DNA of 64,000 nt, taken from Vesta saturnalis. Taxonomy: Eukaryota; Arthropoda; Insecta; Coleoptera; Lampyridae. The position numbers were made by a program, and so were the translations under genes. Every line of letters begins with the position of its first letter. The stretch's first letter is position 1. The notes below the pieces were generated by a model. The model saw nothing but the letters and a program-made list of their open reading frames with translations. It was not told the origin of the DNA and did not search any database. Where the stretch lies: contig JARFJB010001167.1 of the NCBI GenBank assembly GCA_036346205.1, positions 1,096,501-1,160,500 on the forward strand, given 5' to 3'. This document shows positions 11,240 to 23,046 of this stretch, one piece after another.

Positions 11240-13260
11240 TTTTATAACATAAGTTTCTCACTATACATTTCCCTTGCTATAATGTAACCCCACATGGAGA
11301 CACTTGGGTTCAGGCAGTTGCGCACGCATCGAATTTGCAGTATCCAGCGATGTGGGACGAAAATCAATTGGCTGACTTAGAGTGAATGCGGAAATACAGG
11401 AACGAAACTTAAATTTCAGTTTGTGAAAGCCAGAAAACACGCTGTACAATGATTCGCTTTGAATAAAATGAAGTGACAGAGTACTATAATAATTTGGACG
11501 AAGTTTTGCAACGACGTAATTTTACTGCTGACAGGATATGTAGCTTTGATGAGTCCGGTGAGTCTACCCACTAAAGTTTTGGCTCCTAAATCACAGAAAC
11601 ATGTGCACTATAAAGACCATTTCCTTGAAGATGCACCTGAAGGAAGCATCAAGGCTGCAAATAGAGAGGCTGGATAAATACTGACGTGTTTATTTCAGTA
11701 TTAAAACACATTCAGAAGTACACACTAAGCTCTAAAGATAATCCGATTTTATTATTATATGATAATCATGAAAACATTATCAGTTTATAGGCTATAACGT
11801 ATTCTCGAGATAGTGGTATAACTTTTGTGTCTTTTCCCCACACAAAATCTATCGCCTGCAACCGTTAGATGTTGGAGTTTTTGGGCCATTTAAGTCAAAG
11901 ATAAAAATAGGGTTCAAAAATTGGAATATGATGAATCCAGGAAAAACAGTCACCATTTACAATACTCCCAAACTGATAAAACTGGCATAATTTGAATCAT
12001 TTAGAGGAAAAATATAACAAGTGGATTTACTAAGCCTGATATATGTCCGTTCAATGAAATGGCCTTTAGCGACGAAGATTTTGCTCCCACTAAAATGTAT
12101 GCTTGAAATCATTCGGAAAATATTCTATCTAATCCAGAAACAAGTTCTGTAGCCCTAGAATCGCAAACTTCTATTTGTGTACAATCGACAGATATGAACT
12201 AGGAGGGTCTGCTACTGTCTTCTATTGATACTCGTGAGCCGTCACCTGTTTTGTTGCTCCAAAATCTCCAAGAACATATCACCGAAACTTGTGAACCTTC
12301 CACATCTACAGCTGAGACTCAACCTGTAAAGACCCAACATCCTTTACTAAATTTTTCTATCATTAATTATTTGCTATTTATCTCGTGTTAATCATTTCCC
12401 AGAAATCAACAAATAATGAACTTTATACCCCCTTCGACGTTAATTTCAAACACATCGAAAGTTTTTCTACGTCGCCAGAGTCCCCTCCGGACTTTATCCA
12501 ACCTGCACCGAAAGACCCTGCATAGAAGCCGGACCCACTCTTCGCGAAAATTTATTTATTTAGTTATTGTACATGTTTCTTATTTTATTATGTTTTATCT
12601 TAGTTTTAGGAATGAAATATTTAGTTCTGTATAAAAATAGGTCAATATAAGTATTAAAACTTTATATTCTAATTATTCAGTGTGAACAGTGTTCAGCTCA
12701 AAACTAATTACCGAAACGAACCCACCCCATTTTCTTGCTAGTACGAGAACCGACTGAACTAGATCGAGGCAACTTAAAATAAACAATTTTAATTATCTTG
12801 TTCGCAAAATGGCTTCAAACCTGAACCGACTCTTAATATTCCCATAACACCAGAAATCATAAGACCCTAGCCTACAATAAAGGAAGAAAATCGGGCAAAT
12901 CCAGTATATTCACGAATACACCTGAAAAAAACTAGAAGAGAGGCAAACAGAAGGAAATGAAAGAATGGAACAGGAAAGAAAAGCCAGAGCAAAGAAATGA
13001 AACGTGGTTTGATGTAACTTGATTCAGAGGAATCTGAAGGGTCAAAAGCTTGTAGGAGAGCTCTACGTCTCCGTTTGATTTCGAAACCGATGAAGATGGT
13101 AATGATTACAATACTAATACTAATCTTGATGTGACACCAGAGAACATCGAAGACAATGGTTTCATTATGGTGAAGTTTGAAAAGAAAACTTCTGGGAAAA
13201 ATCCTCAGTCATTATTCGCGTACAGAGATGAAAGTATGCTATCTTCGGAATAAACTGGAA
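11240..13260 (+). pseudogene. pogo/Tigger-like transposase relic
   Basis: Scattered frames match a DDE_1 pogo transposase. They include an ATSLARA-type stretch near 11300 (degraded), NLDEVLQRRNFTADRI with the first catalytic Asp region SFDESG (about 11490-11555), VLAPKSQKH (about 11580), NPILLLYDNHE with the second Asp (about 11740), and RLQPLDVGVFGPFKSK (about 11855), which holds the third Asp. FSDEDFAPTKMYA (about 12070) belongs to the tail. A lysine-rich tail resumes at 12850-13240. The N-terminal DNA-binding domain is missing and many stops are present. A dispersed repeat splits the tail at about 12350-12825. Confidence 0.8.
12350..12825 (+). repeat. Dispersed repeat, short copy, inserted in pogo relic
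   Basis: Begins ATCATTAATTATTTGCTA and ends near TAAACAATTTTAATTA. Both ends and the adjoining sequence match the longer copy at 32090-33612, so this copy has lost about 1 kb internally. Near the left end, TTAATTATTTG and CAAATAATGA can pair as a stem. It interrupts the pogo tail coding sequence. The class is unknown; a solo LTR is one possibility, but there is no clear TG...CA boundary. Confidence 0.65.
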
Positions 13261-13440
13261 TCATCATCATTCGTTTTCGATGATACACACTTTGTACATC
13301 ACTGACATCGCCATGATCCTACCTGATCCTCAACGACGGTCACATTGTGCAGCTAGAATATCTAGACTTTTTACTTTTGCAATTAATTTAAATAATTTTA
13401 ATGTGCAATAACTTCCAAAGTAACAACTAATTATCTGTTT

Positions 13441-13655
13441 AAATTAAATTTTGGACTTTTGTCGTTTTCCTCCCATTTTGACCACGAATGAGCACGTTTT
13501 CAACAAAGATCCTTCTGTGCAGTTTTAAACTGGATTAAATTTGCTACAATTTGAGACTAGAATGGCCTCAGTAGCCGAATAGTTTCAGAGATACAGCTGC
13601 TAATTTTCATTTTTATCATAATACAATTAGCTTTATATCTTCAATAACCTGTCTA
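13441..13655 (+). repeat. Left terminal inverted repeat of PIN/XPG element
   Basis: Aligns with the reverse complement of 16605-16835, sharing CCCATTTTGACCA, ATGAGCACGTTTT (one variant base) and ATATCTTCAATAA. The outer limit is not clear. Confidence 0.7.
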
Positions 13656-13689
13656 CATCCAATACCTCAAGATATTACGCCACACCCTA

Positions 13690-16428
13690 CAGATGTTGCA
13701 ACATGACTATATGGCAAGAGTTTGCATGTCCAGAGCTTACCAAAATGGAGTGGCTTCATGGAAGAGGTTACGAAAGACCTACCCTCCCACAAAAGTAAAG
13801 TGATATGCGCACCATTTATTAACCACACCCCATCTCAATACAATACAATACTCACTTACCTTCGAATGGCAAACCAGAAATGTCAGAATTATGACCACGG
13901 TGTTACATTAAAGCAAGAGAAATCCTCGCCAACAACAGTGACTCTGATTTAAATAATGCTAATGCCGTTCATGGGAACCATTGGTAATATAATGGGTAGA
14001 AGTGGGTTGAAAGAATTGTTTGGAAACATTTATGCTGGAAGCAGTATCGTTAAGGTCATGTTTGGCCACTGAGCTGTAAGGGCTCACACTTTAACATATT
14101 TAGCATTAGCAAAGGAGGTGGCGAGAACAATTGTCTTGACATCAGAAGACACTTTTATGCTCGAAAATATTCTGTCTGACTGTGACAAATCTAGAATTTT
14201 AAAAGCGCACGAAAATGCAAAATTCCAATTGATAGTAACAAAACTCAACAGTGCCCTACCAAAACTTGAAGGCAATGGGCCTACTACACAGCTGTGCGTA
14301 AACTACTTTCAAATGGTGGCGTTGATGAAGCAGTTCATCCAAGCAGAGATGATGGGAGACTGGAGTTTGTATCTGAACACCATCCAACAAATTCCCCGTT
14401 CGTCCACCCTGCAAGCCTCTGTTTTACGCACATCTCTATCTTCAGAGTATGTTGGACTTGGGTAACAAGATGGATTCCACCGAATATTCACTATTTACGG
14501 CTAATTGATTGTTTACCATCAGGCATTCACAGAAGTTCTGTTCAGGTGTATGGTCAAGGATGACCAAAGAACAGGTGTTGATGATCTACCTACAGAGTAT
14601 ATGTGCAACGGTTAAAGACTTCTGCAATGTGAACTCACAAACAATTGAGCAGCACGTAGAAATGAGACTATCGCAAATTTCTCGATATGAAGCTGATACA
14701 AAGCTGAGCGACTGGTTTTTGAAGTACCTCCCATTTCGTAAAACGGATGTGATTATGCAGTGGACTTGTAGGAGAGAAAGGGGTCAATTGTCATATGGCC
14801 AGAGATATTAGGAAGAAATCAATTTTGAAAGTTGTGGGGTAGAACTTCCAAAACGTCAAATTCGAGCGTGAAACCAAAGTTGTGTATCTTTCCTCTACTG
14901 TTCGTATTGTAACCGTAGGCAACAGACAAGCGGCTATCGACCTGCTCACACTGTTTCACCGGATATGCGTTATGAAACAGTCGGATGAAGAATTGAAGAG
15001 CTATGTCACGTACGAGCTTTTACCATTCCCGATGCTTCTATTCACTCAGAGGGAATGAGGAAGGGCAATAAAACGTTTTTCTATGCAGCATTCAAACCTG
15101 CGGATATTGATGAGTCACAAGGAAAAAGTAATTTTGTGGTTGTATATGGCGGTCATCTCCTTCACAAGGTGGTGTGGCCCAAGCACTCCTCGTTTGACCT
15201 CATAGCTGCCCGATATGTAAAATATCTCGAGACACGGTACGGTGAGAACATAGCTGTAGTGTTCGATGGTTACCCAACAGAGCCTGACAAAAAGAGTACG
15301 AAGAGCTCTAATCGTAATCGCCGAGCTCAGGCACATTCTTCTCCTGAGGTGATATTTGAGGAAACAACCACTCCTAATGTTTCCCAAGAAATCTCTTTAT
15401 CCAATGAAAAACAGAAATTAACATTAATCCAACTACTAAAGGTCAAATTTGAAGCAAAAACAATGAGGTTTTTCAGACTGAAGAAGATGTTGACGCGCTA
15501 ATTATCGCTACAAGTATCAGAAAGGCCTCTGATTTTCAGGTCGTGGTTATTGCAGTAGAGGACGTAGACTTGTTGGTGATCCTCACCGATCTCAGATGTT
15601 CCACAAAAGGTTCCATATACCTACAGAAGTGTGGAAGAGCCAAAACAGCAGTTCTTTTCTACTCAACCACCTCAGCATCTACACACAACCAGCACATCAC
15701 TTTCAATCATGCCTTCAGTGGCTGTGGTTCCACCTTGTGCTTCTCTGGTCGCTAAAAACTCAAGTTGCCTTAAATACTACTTAAGCATGTAGACTTAAAG
15801 AGCAGTTTTTTAATCCAGCTGCGACACCTACCTGAGTAGTTGAACCTGGGAGAAAATCCTCATTCAGCTGTATGGTGAAGAAAGGTCTAACCAAAGCCTC
15901 AATGACCAGCGCTACAAGCTCTTTACTAAGGCTGCAGTTAAGAGCAGTTTCAACCTTGTCAGACTTCCTCTCACGCAAGATGCTGCATTTCGCACATACT
16001 ACCAGGTGCAGCGTTGGCTGGGCTACAAAAGGAATCCGCTCGAATGGGGATGAGTTGCTACAGCCCGACGTCTTCCTCCAAAGATGATGTCGAGAGAAGT
16101 AGCCCCTCAAACCTGCTGGACCTGCAGTTGCAAGAAGGAAATGAAGATAAACGTGGACGACGACACTCTCGAATTGGACGAGCTCGACGACGATGCGATG
16201 GATAGGCTGCTCGATGATACAGTCAGCCTACTTGCCGGTGATATTGAAGAAGTTGAGGAACAAAGTGAGGTATAGTTATACTCGTATTGTTGTTGAAAGT
16301 TACCATTATTTATATGGTTCAATATACCCAAAAGTTTCACTTCATTTCAGGCGATTGAGGACGATAAAGAAGACGGTTTGGTGGATTTCCTTGGCCCTGG
16401 TCCCTTAAATAGGAGAAAATACATTTAA
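13690..16428 (+). pseudogene. PIN/XPG-like nuclease protein of a TIR transposon (AcademX-like?)
   Basis: Frames in order: WSGFMEEVTKDLP (about 13750), a central part with ILSDCDKS and NGPTTQLCVNYFQMV (about 14170-14320), FTIRHSQKFCSGVWS (about 14510-14560), then a PIN-like region. That region has GGHLLHKVVW (about 15150), VVFDGYP (about 15256), the arginine-rich and HSS segment (about 15300-15340), an acidic pair near 15490 and VEDVDLLVIL (about 15555-15585). The acid-rich pattern fits metal-dependent PIN/FEN-XPG nucleases. A CSCKK stretch and an acidic tail follow (16120-16270). The last exon continues after an intron at 16270-16350 and ends at 16428. Many frameshifts make it a relic. The assignment to Academ-type elements with an XPG nuclease is from memory of that family. 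Confidence 0.7.
16270..16350 (+). other. Intron of 81 nt in the PIN/XPG gene
   Basis: A GTATAG donor follows codon GAG, and the acceptor is preceded by a pyrimidine stretch (TTCACTTCATTTCAG). Removing it joins two acidic frames in phase: EEQSE before and AIEDDKEDG after. Confidence 0.7.
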
Positions 16429-16604
16429 CTAACATTTCTTTACACACTGTTTGTAAATATCTGTTAAATATGTTTTGTATTCCAATTTTAGTCGTTTGGT
16501 TGTTTACAATGATTTTCCTCCACCAATCCCACTATTCTCCTCCCCACCTCCTTTAAAATGTTAACTTAATAAATGCTTACTTCTCTGACTCATGTTAGAC
16601 ATCT

Positions 16605-16835
16605 TATTGAAGATATAAAGACAATTTTATTATGATGAAACATGAAAATTAACACACAATTTTCAAGTTTGGAGATTTTGACTTTGAAAAGCTGTATTTC
16701 GAAATTATTAAGGCTACCGACCCCATTCTGGCCCTTAATTGTTGCAAATTTAATCTAGTTTAATGCGTAGAATATTCTTTGTCAAAACGTGCTCATTCAT
16801 GGTCAAAATGGGAGAAACCAAAAAGTGCAAAATTT
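16605..16835 (-). repeat. Right terminal inverted repeat of PIN/XPG element
   Basis: Inverse of 13441-13655. Together they bound an element of about 3.4 kb. The adjoining hAT begins about 80 bp further out. Confidence 0.7.
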
Positions 16836-17230
16836 AGCAGTTTTTAAGATATTCAAATGTGTTCCGGAGGGCTGCCATGTTCGAAAACTTGGATTTTGCA
16901 TCTCAGACACCCCATCAGGGCCCGCTCCAGGGGGCGGACAACCCGGACATTTCTCCGGGGCGGCAAATTTAAAGGGCGGCATGCCTTATAAATTATTTTG
17001 TTTAAGTTTTGGACCACTATAATCAAATGAGTATGATTAAAGACATTCAATTAATTAAATAAACAAATAACATAAGTAGCACAATTAAATATAATTGACC
17101 TTTTTGTTTCTTTATTGTATATATTTAATAAATAAATGAAAAAGTTGTGAGTTTAGACAGTTGCAATTATTTTTCACAATTTGTGGTGGGAAGCGTTTTG
17201 ACTATAAATAGAAGTCGCCCAGTCTTGTTA

Positions 17231-17335
17231 AATATATCACAAAGCAAGTGGTTGCTTTGTGAAATATATTCTACTGACCATTTATAGTAAGATTAACTCT
17301 ATCAACTATTAGTAGAATTAATCTTATTATTTATA
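17231..17335. repeat. Two adjacent hairpins inside the hAT
   Basis: Hairpin 1: arms 17231-17247 and 17252-17270 (ATATATCACAAAGCAA against TTGCTTTGTGAAATATAT, one mismatch, 4-nt loop). Hairpin 2: arms around TAAGATTAA (17288-17296) and TTAATCTTA (17318-17326). Function unknown. Confidence 0.75.
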
Positions 17336-18714
17336 GTAACCCTGTTGACAATGCATTGGGACGGAAATCGTAGGTACCTTTTTATGTAAACTGCATGACG
17401 TAATTCCATTTTCTGCGCGATAAAATAAGTGCGGAAAAAACAGTAGCAGTGCATATAAGGTTTATAATATATACACTATCGTTATAACAACAATTCTTAC
17501 CTTACGTAGCAAATAAATTATTGTTTGTAGCCTTAAAAGACTCTGATTATTATAAATCGGTCAAAACAAGCAAATAAAACAATAATCACAAAACCTTCGT
17601 ACGCGCGAAAACAAACTAAGTTTGTCAAATTATTGTACTCCTCTACAATTTTAAAAATGAGATCGTCCGAACGAATATTGGTATCTGCGCATTATGACGT
17701 CATGTAGTTCTCATAAAAATTTTACTCTATCACTTCATTTTGCAACCGAACAAGTCTCGGCTCGCACGTCGCACCGGACCGGACACAAGGCTTTTAGAGA
17801 CTAAAACATAGTGCTAAAGAAAACGTTTACAGCATCGTTTACATGAAGAGTGTTAAAATTTAATAAAATTAAAAAAACGGCTTACGTCGGATTTTAAAAC
17901 CGGCAGTGGCTCGGGGCTCTTGTCTTTACGGAACGGTTCGCGGATCTATTTTATGTTCCGTTTTTTGCTCAGGACGTATGCAAAGCACTCTTGCGCTTAT
18001 AGTTTACTTATCGCAACTCGTCGACCGTTGGTCCGTTTTGATTATTCTACAAAATGTAAGTATGTATTATATTTCATAATTTAATTACTTTATACAATGA
18101 TGTTTTTTATTAGTAATTCTCAGTGGTGTAAACGTAACTGAGTCAATTTAGAAGTGATCAATTGGAAAGCGATTTCAACTTTTGCCTTGCTGTTGCTACT
18201 TATAACTACCAGTACCTACCTACTACTATTGCTACTTACTTGATGTGAGTTACTATTTTATTTAATTGCTTTTTGTAATTAGGTATCAGGTAATTTATTT
18301 TAATTCATTTGAGCTCAGAACAATGTCACCTGAAAGTATGCAGGCTTTCCGAAAACATATATACATATTTCAATGACAGATTCTCCGAGTGGAAATATGG
18401 AGAAAATGTCTCTAAAGATATATGACCAGCTCCTCGCTCCTGTAGTAATACGATCCTGCAAAATTTGCGACTGTTTAACAAAATTTTAAACATATTTTTA
18501 CTGTTTCTTACCAGAGGGCTGAAATTTTTCGCACAAAATATGCAAGTTTTACTGATTCCAGAATCGAAGTTAGCTCAGTGGTAATAAAATTCCAAAGTTT
18601 GTTGTATTTTTTGTTAAAATTAAAAAATACTTGTTTTTGGGAGGATAAATCTTCACGTTTAATTTTTATTATTATATTATTTGTTTAATTTAAGATATCT
18701 CAATCTGTTTAAGA

Positions 18715-19465
18715 ATGTCTGCTGATGGAAGAAGAAAACTATCTGGTTACCAATATGAAAGACGCAGGATGGAAAAGGAAACCGAAAGGCAAAACAAGCT
18801 GGCGCTTTAAAGAACTATTTTCAGAGTTCGTCTGGTAGTACCAAAAGTAAAGAGGAGACAAAAATTCAACATCGGAATTGTCAGGAGTGATGACGACCAA
18901 AGTCTAGACGATATTTCGGAATCAACAGGAACTGACACAATTCCGCCGTCAAGTACTATAAAATGCACTAAATGCACTATATGCTAGATTTGAACATCTT
19001 AGTCACCATAGTAACAATTTTCAATTCTTATATAATATATACGATTTAAAAACCATGCCTAAAGAAACTCTATTAAAACACTGCATGGATTTGAAATTTA
19101 TTTTAACTGATGGCGATTCTGTTGACATTAATGGGATGCAATTAGCAGAGGAAATATCTGCCGTTTCTGCGCCGTAAGCAATGCACTGAAATTAATAACA
19201 ATGTTAAATTTTGCTCCAAACCTTAGTGTTGCCTTAAGAATATTGCTCACTATACCAGTAACTGTAGCGAGTGGGGAAAGGAGTTTCTCTAAATTAAAAT
19301 TAATTAAGAACTTCTTATGTTCCACTACAACTAAAAATCGTCTTAACGGTTTGGCTATTTTGGCAGTTGAGCATGAAATTGCTGATCAAATAAACATGAA
19401 ACAAATAATAAGAGTTTGCAGAACTGAAAGTGAGAAAAAAAAGTTTTTTGTGAGTTTAGCGTAGT
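18715..19465 (+). pseudogene. hAT transposase, N- and C-terminal parts only
   Basis: The N-terminus from ATG 18715 has a basic KLSGYQYERRRMEKE stretch of the kind that opens ZMYM/52K-repressor-like hAT transposases. A stop at 18808 and further shifts follow. From about 18975 the sequence resumes near the C-terminus (RFEHLSHHSNNF). It ends in the hAT dimerisation domain at 19201-19464: TIPVTVASGERSFSKLKLIK, then LNGLAILAVEHEI. The middle, with the zinc finger and the RNase-H-like catalytic core, is absent, so this copy cannot transpose on its own. Confidence 0.85.
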
Positions 19466-19705
19466 TAATGTTACTTTAGTTTATTTTTGTATATGTTATA
19501 TGTTTTGTTTGTTTCATTGTGCAGTTATGCATCTTTGTAATTAGGGATTAAAGAGCTACTTTCTTATTTCTACTGTTTTGTATTACTTGACTGTTAATTT
19601 TATGTTAGGTACATGTATTTTTCCAAATAAATGTTTTTCAAATTTAAAATCAATTTATTTTTATCTATTCATTGAACGTAATGCCCATTAGTGGACATGA
19701 AGTGC

Positions 19706-19707
<2 letters not shown>

Positions 19708-19742
<35 letters not shown>
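19708..19742. repeat. (TA)n microsatellite
   Basis: Run of alternating TA in the 3' region of the hAT element. Confidence 0.95.
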
Positions 19743-19746
<4 letters not shown>

Positions 19747-19843
19747 CATTTAAGTATATGTTTATTCGGGGTGGGGGCGGCATTTCGTCTGTTTGTCCGG
19801 GGTGGCGTAAATGCTAGAGGCGCTGATCCCATACAAAAACACT

Positions 19844-20190
19844 AACTACCCCACTTGATGCAACTTATGATGTACTATGTTATTTGACTATGCGTAAAGT
19901 TCAATATTAAGTTAGTTTTCAGATCAATAAATATTTTTTGTGGTTTAATAGAAGTTAGCAAGTTTAATACACTTTTTAATTACACTGTATGAAGATAACC
20001 CATGGTGTACGAAAATATCCTCCCCTTCTGTACATGTGGGTACGTTTGTACAGATATCATAGAAAAATTGGTGTAACTCTTTAATCTTTTAACATAATGA
20101 TTATTATGAGTTTTTGTTATGAACGAATAAGTTCAAAGTTAAATATGTAATTAATTATTAATTTATTAATCATAAATAAAAGTTTACCTC
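19844..20190. other. AT-rich region without recognised gene
   Basis: Nothing recognised on either strand. Confidence 0.5.
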
Positions 20191-20193
20191 GTA

Positions 20194-20257
20194 TTGAACG
20201 ACTGTTCTAGAGTACCGCGCAGTTGGTAGCGCGGTACTCTAATACAGTCTAGTTCAA
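20194..20257. repeat. GC-capped long hairpin
   Basis: Perfect 12-bp inner stem AGAGTACCGCGC / GCGCGGTACTCT (20209-20220 and 20229-20240) with an 8-nt loop. An outer stem (TTGAACGACTGT against ACAGTCTAGTTCAA) extends it. It stands out in an AT-rich region. It may be a fold-back terminus or MITE remnant; 20260-20780 beside it holds no recognised gene. Confidence 0.85.
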
Positions 20258-20789
20258 TCTACAGAAATTGTTTATGTATTTAATAAATTAATAATAATTT
20301 TAACATAATGGTTTCAGACTTTTTGTAATTAACCACAATATATTTATTATACTTAGATGCATAAACTATAGCATTTAGTCATTTAGATATAAAGTAAAAT
20401 ACAAAATGTAAAAATATATGAAGGGTAACCACTTCTACATATTACCAATAGTTGCTGCACAAAACATGTATTTAAAAACGTGAGTACCATTGGCGTAGGT
20501 ACATATTCTAGAGTAAACGCCAAATACGAAGACACCTGCGCAGAAACCGAATATTGCATTAAAAGAAATGGAATAATGATATGAGTGAGAAGTAGATATT
20601 ATGTTCCATCCACAAAATGTAGTGTTGTTTATTGTTTTCTAACCTCATTTTCGTGCACGTTTTTATCAACTGTAAACAGTTTTTTCAAAACTCCTTCCGT
20701 TTCAGCACCTTTTATTTACAAGTAAATTGTATTTGTAATCCACAGTATTATGTATTAATATAATATATTGATTTAGTTCGTTGTTTATA

Positions 20790-21665
20790 ATGGGTGATGC
20801 AGTACATCGTCTGATAGTACATCAAACATTCCAGCAAAGAAGCGGCGTATTTGGAATGTTTATCAGTTTCATAAAAATATGAATGAAGGTATGTCATTAT
20901 AGTACGATTAACATCTGTCAGTTTTTCACGATTACATATCTTTACAGTTAACGTTCTTGATATCGTTGTGAAAGCAACTGGAGTATCAAAAAGTACCCAC
21001 GTTAGAATTATTAGACAAGGGAGTGCAATTCAACGTGGTGAAATAGAATCGTTCAAGATTTCTTATAAAAGAATGAAAACCGCACGAAGATCATCTGTCG
21101 ATAATTGTGGAGAACAAGTCATTCGATGCAATGTACACAATTTTCATGTCACGGAGAAACGACGACCAACCGTCAATGGTATCTATAATATTATTAAAGA
21201 TGACGAATCCATTGGTTTCGCTGGGAAGGAAAAGTTTTTAAGAAGATTATTAAATAAAATAGGTTTTAAATGGACGAAAACCGTTGACAATCGTAAATGT
21301 TTAATGGAACGATACGATATACGATCTTTACGTTGTGCTTATATACGAGCTTACCTTATATACATGCAACGCCACATTCCTGGGTAGATGATTCCAACGA
21401 AGGTTTAAAATGTTCAATCGGTAAAGGTCAACGTTTTACATGCTGGTGGTGAAGTGGGATTTATCAATAATGCCCTCTTAGTTTTTAAATCGGGCTCAAA
21501 AACAGGTGATTATCACGACGATGTGAACTTTATTAATCATAAACGATGGATTGAGCACCAGTTATTACCGAATTTGCTCGAAAAGTCAGTTATTGTTATG
21601 GATAATGCAAGTTATCACAACACGTTAGCAGTTAAACATCCAACTTTTAGCAGTAAAAAATGGAA
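20790..21665 (+). pseudogene. IS630/Tc1-like (DDE_3) transposase relic with an intron
   Basis: From ATG 20790, after an early shift, the frame reads KKRRIWNVYQFHKN. It is interrupted by an intron (20889-20947) and resumes as VLDIVVKATGVSKS, a helix-turn-helix start. It is then open to 21387, ending in a degraded first catalytic region (YIHATPHSW in a shifted frame). The second part, 21454-21669, has GDYHDDVNFINHKRW and the second catalytic Asp in VIVMDNASYHN. The last acidic residue and the C-terminus are missing because LINE sequence begins at about 21675. The same family, better preserved in its C-terminus, is at 41556-42700. Confidence 0.8.
20889..20947 (+). other. Intron of 59 nt in DDE_3 transposase
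   Basis: GTATGT donor and TTTACAG acceptor. Splicing keeps the reading frame between NMNE and VNVLDIV. Confidence 0.75.
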
Positions 21666-21674
21666 ATGATAACT

Positions 21675-22545
21675 TGGAGTGGAGCTGTATAAAAGTTTAA
21701 AAATCAGATACACAGACGTGACAGAGATGACAATACAGCACATGGTGTAGCAATTATAATTAAAACCACAACGCCACACAAGCTAAATGTACATACCAAC
21801 ACTAGCTTAGAAACAATCGAAGTAACGTTAGCAAATAATACTCATATAATTACAGCAAATAGCTCTCTGCGAAATAACCTTACAAGCAAAGACCTTAATA
21901 AACTTTTAAATACCTAATAAAAACAAAGTAGCAATCATAGGAGACTTAAGTGCAAGACATACATATTGGAATTGTCATGTGAACAATAAGAACGAACTAC
22001 CAGTGTACAGTTACCTTAACAATAACAATGTCATCCTACAATACCGGATCAACCTACTCACTTCGAAGACAATACTACACCGACCACAATAGATATAATA
22101 ATAAACAAAATGTAAACATTACCAACCCTATATCTTTACCTGACTAAATTCGGATCATAACCCTGTAATAATGACGGTCAATGCACTCAAAGAAAACATA
22201 AATAAAAGAACAGTTGTATCCATAAAAACACAAATTAGACTGAATTTAGAGAAATATTAGGTAATTGTATAGAAATAATACCTCAAATACGCTCCGCCGA
22301 AAGCATAGACGAAGAAATTACCAAACTCACGGACGCAATAAACAAACACACGCAAATAAAAGAAATTAAGACCAAAGAGGATCCACTACCACAAAATGCA
22401 AAAGACAGCACCGCAGCCAGAAATAACGTACGTAGACAGTGGCAACGAACAAGAAACCCAATATTTAAAGTGCTGCTAGCTCAGCTCAACGCAATCATAA
22501 AAACGAACTACAAACGCATAAGTAGAACAGGGGCACTTTAACTTT
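21675..22545 (+). pseudogene. Jockey-like non-LTR retrotransposon fragment (endonuclease region)
   Basis: Frames match the AP-endonuclease half of a Jockey-type ORF2: RDRDDNTAHGVAIIIK and TPHKLN (about 21715-21790), the IIGDLNARH-type region damaged near 21935, a PTHFE segment (about 22055) and DIIINK (about 22095). A linker follows with RSAESIDEEITKLTDAIN (about 22290-22345) and RNNVRRQWQRTRNP (about 22420-22460). The reverse transcriptase is absent: homology stops near 22545. Several single-base shifts are present. Confidence 0.75.
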
Positions 22546-22585
22546 CACTTTTTTTATATGCCCACGTGGGGATCGTATTTTTCAC

Positions 22586-22875
22586 CCCTATGGCTTCTTT
22601 TCGAAGGGCATTTTCAACATTAATGGAATATTCACCCTAATTAGAGCCCTTTTGGTTGTGTTAAGAACCTTTTTGTTAGTTCACTCCTTTTTATGGCTTC
22701 TTTCGGGGTCATTTTCAGCCCTTGAGGAATTTTCACCTAATTAGAGCCCTTTGGGTTGTGTTAAGAACCTTTTTATGGCTTATTTTTGGTGGTTATTCTT
22801 AACTTGATGAAATTTTCGCCCTAATTAGGACTCTTTTGGTTGTATTAAGAGCCTTTTGGCAGTTCAGCCCCTGGA
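22586..22875 (+). repeat. Tandem repeat, unit about 95-105 bp, three copies
   Basis: Each unit contains TATGGCTTCTTT or a variant, CATTTTCA, TTCACCCTAATTAGAGCCC and TTTTGGTTGTGTTAAGAACC. Copies start near 22589, 22694 and 22775. Confidence 0.85.
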
Positions 22876-22930
22876 AGGTAGGCAAATGCGTGCGCATACA
22901 ATGTTCTAATAAGGGCCCTAATGATACCTC

Positions 22931-23046
22931 ATAAGACAGCTATAAGAACTTGTGTTAGCCTGCGCCCTCTTGTCGTGGCCTTGGCGAAATTTAAAATACG
23001 GGCCTCTAATGCTAAATTGTAAGACAGCTATAAGAACTTGTGTTAG
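22931..23046 (+). repeat. Direct repeat AAGACAGCTATAAGAACTTG
   Basis: The 26-bp stretch beginning AAGACAGCTATAAGAAC occurs at about 22933 and 23021, 88 bp apart. 23060-23690 contains no recognised gene. Confidence 0.85.

Larger units (their letters stand above)
16918..19843 (+). mobile_element. hAT element, internally deleted
   Basis: The left end CAGGGCCCGCTCCAG and the right end (inverse reads CAGCGCCTCTAG) look like degenerate hAT termini. GC-rich GGGGCGGCA motifs lie just inside both. The interior holds only the first and last parts of a transposase. 17000-18700 is AT-rich with hairpins and no recognised gene. The flanks share CCCAT, but I cannot confirm an 8-bp target duplication. Confidence 0.65.

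Noticed and set aside
15781..16340. Minus-strand frames over the PIN/XPG gene
   Set aside because: They are antisense shadows of the plus-strand coding sequence.
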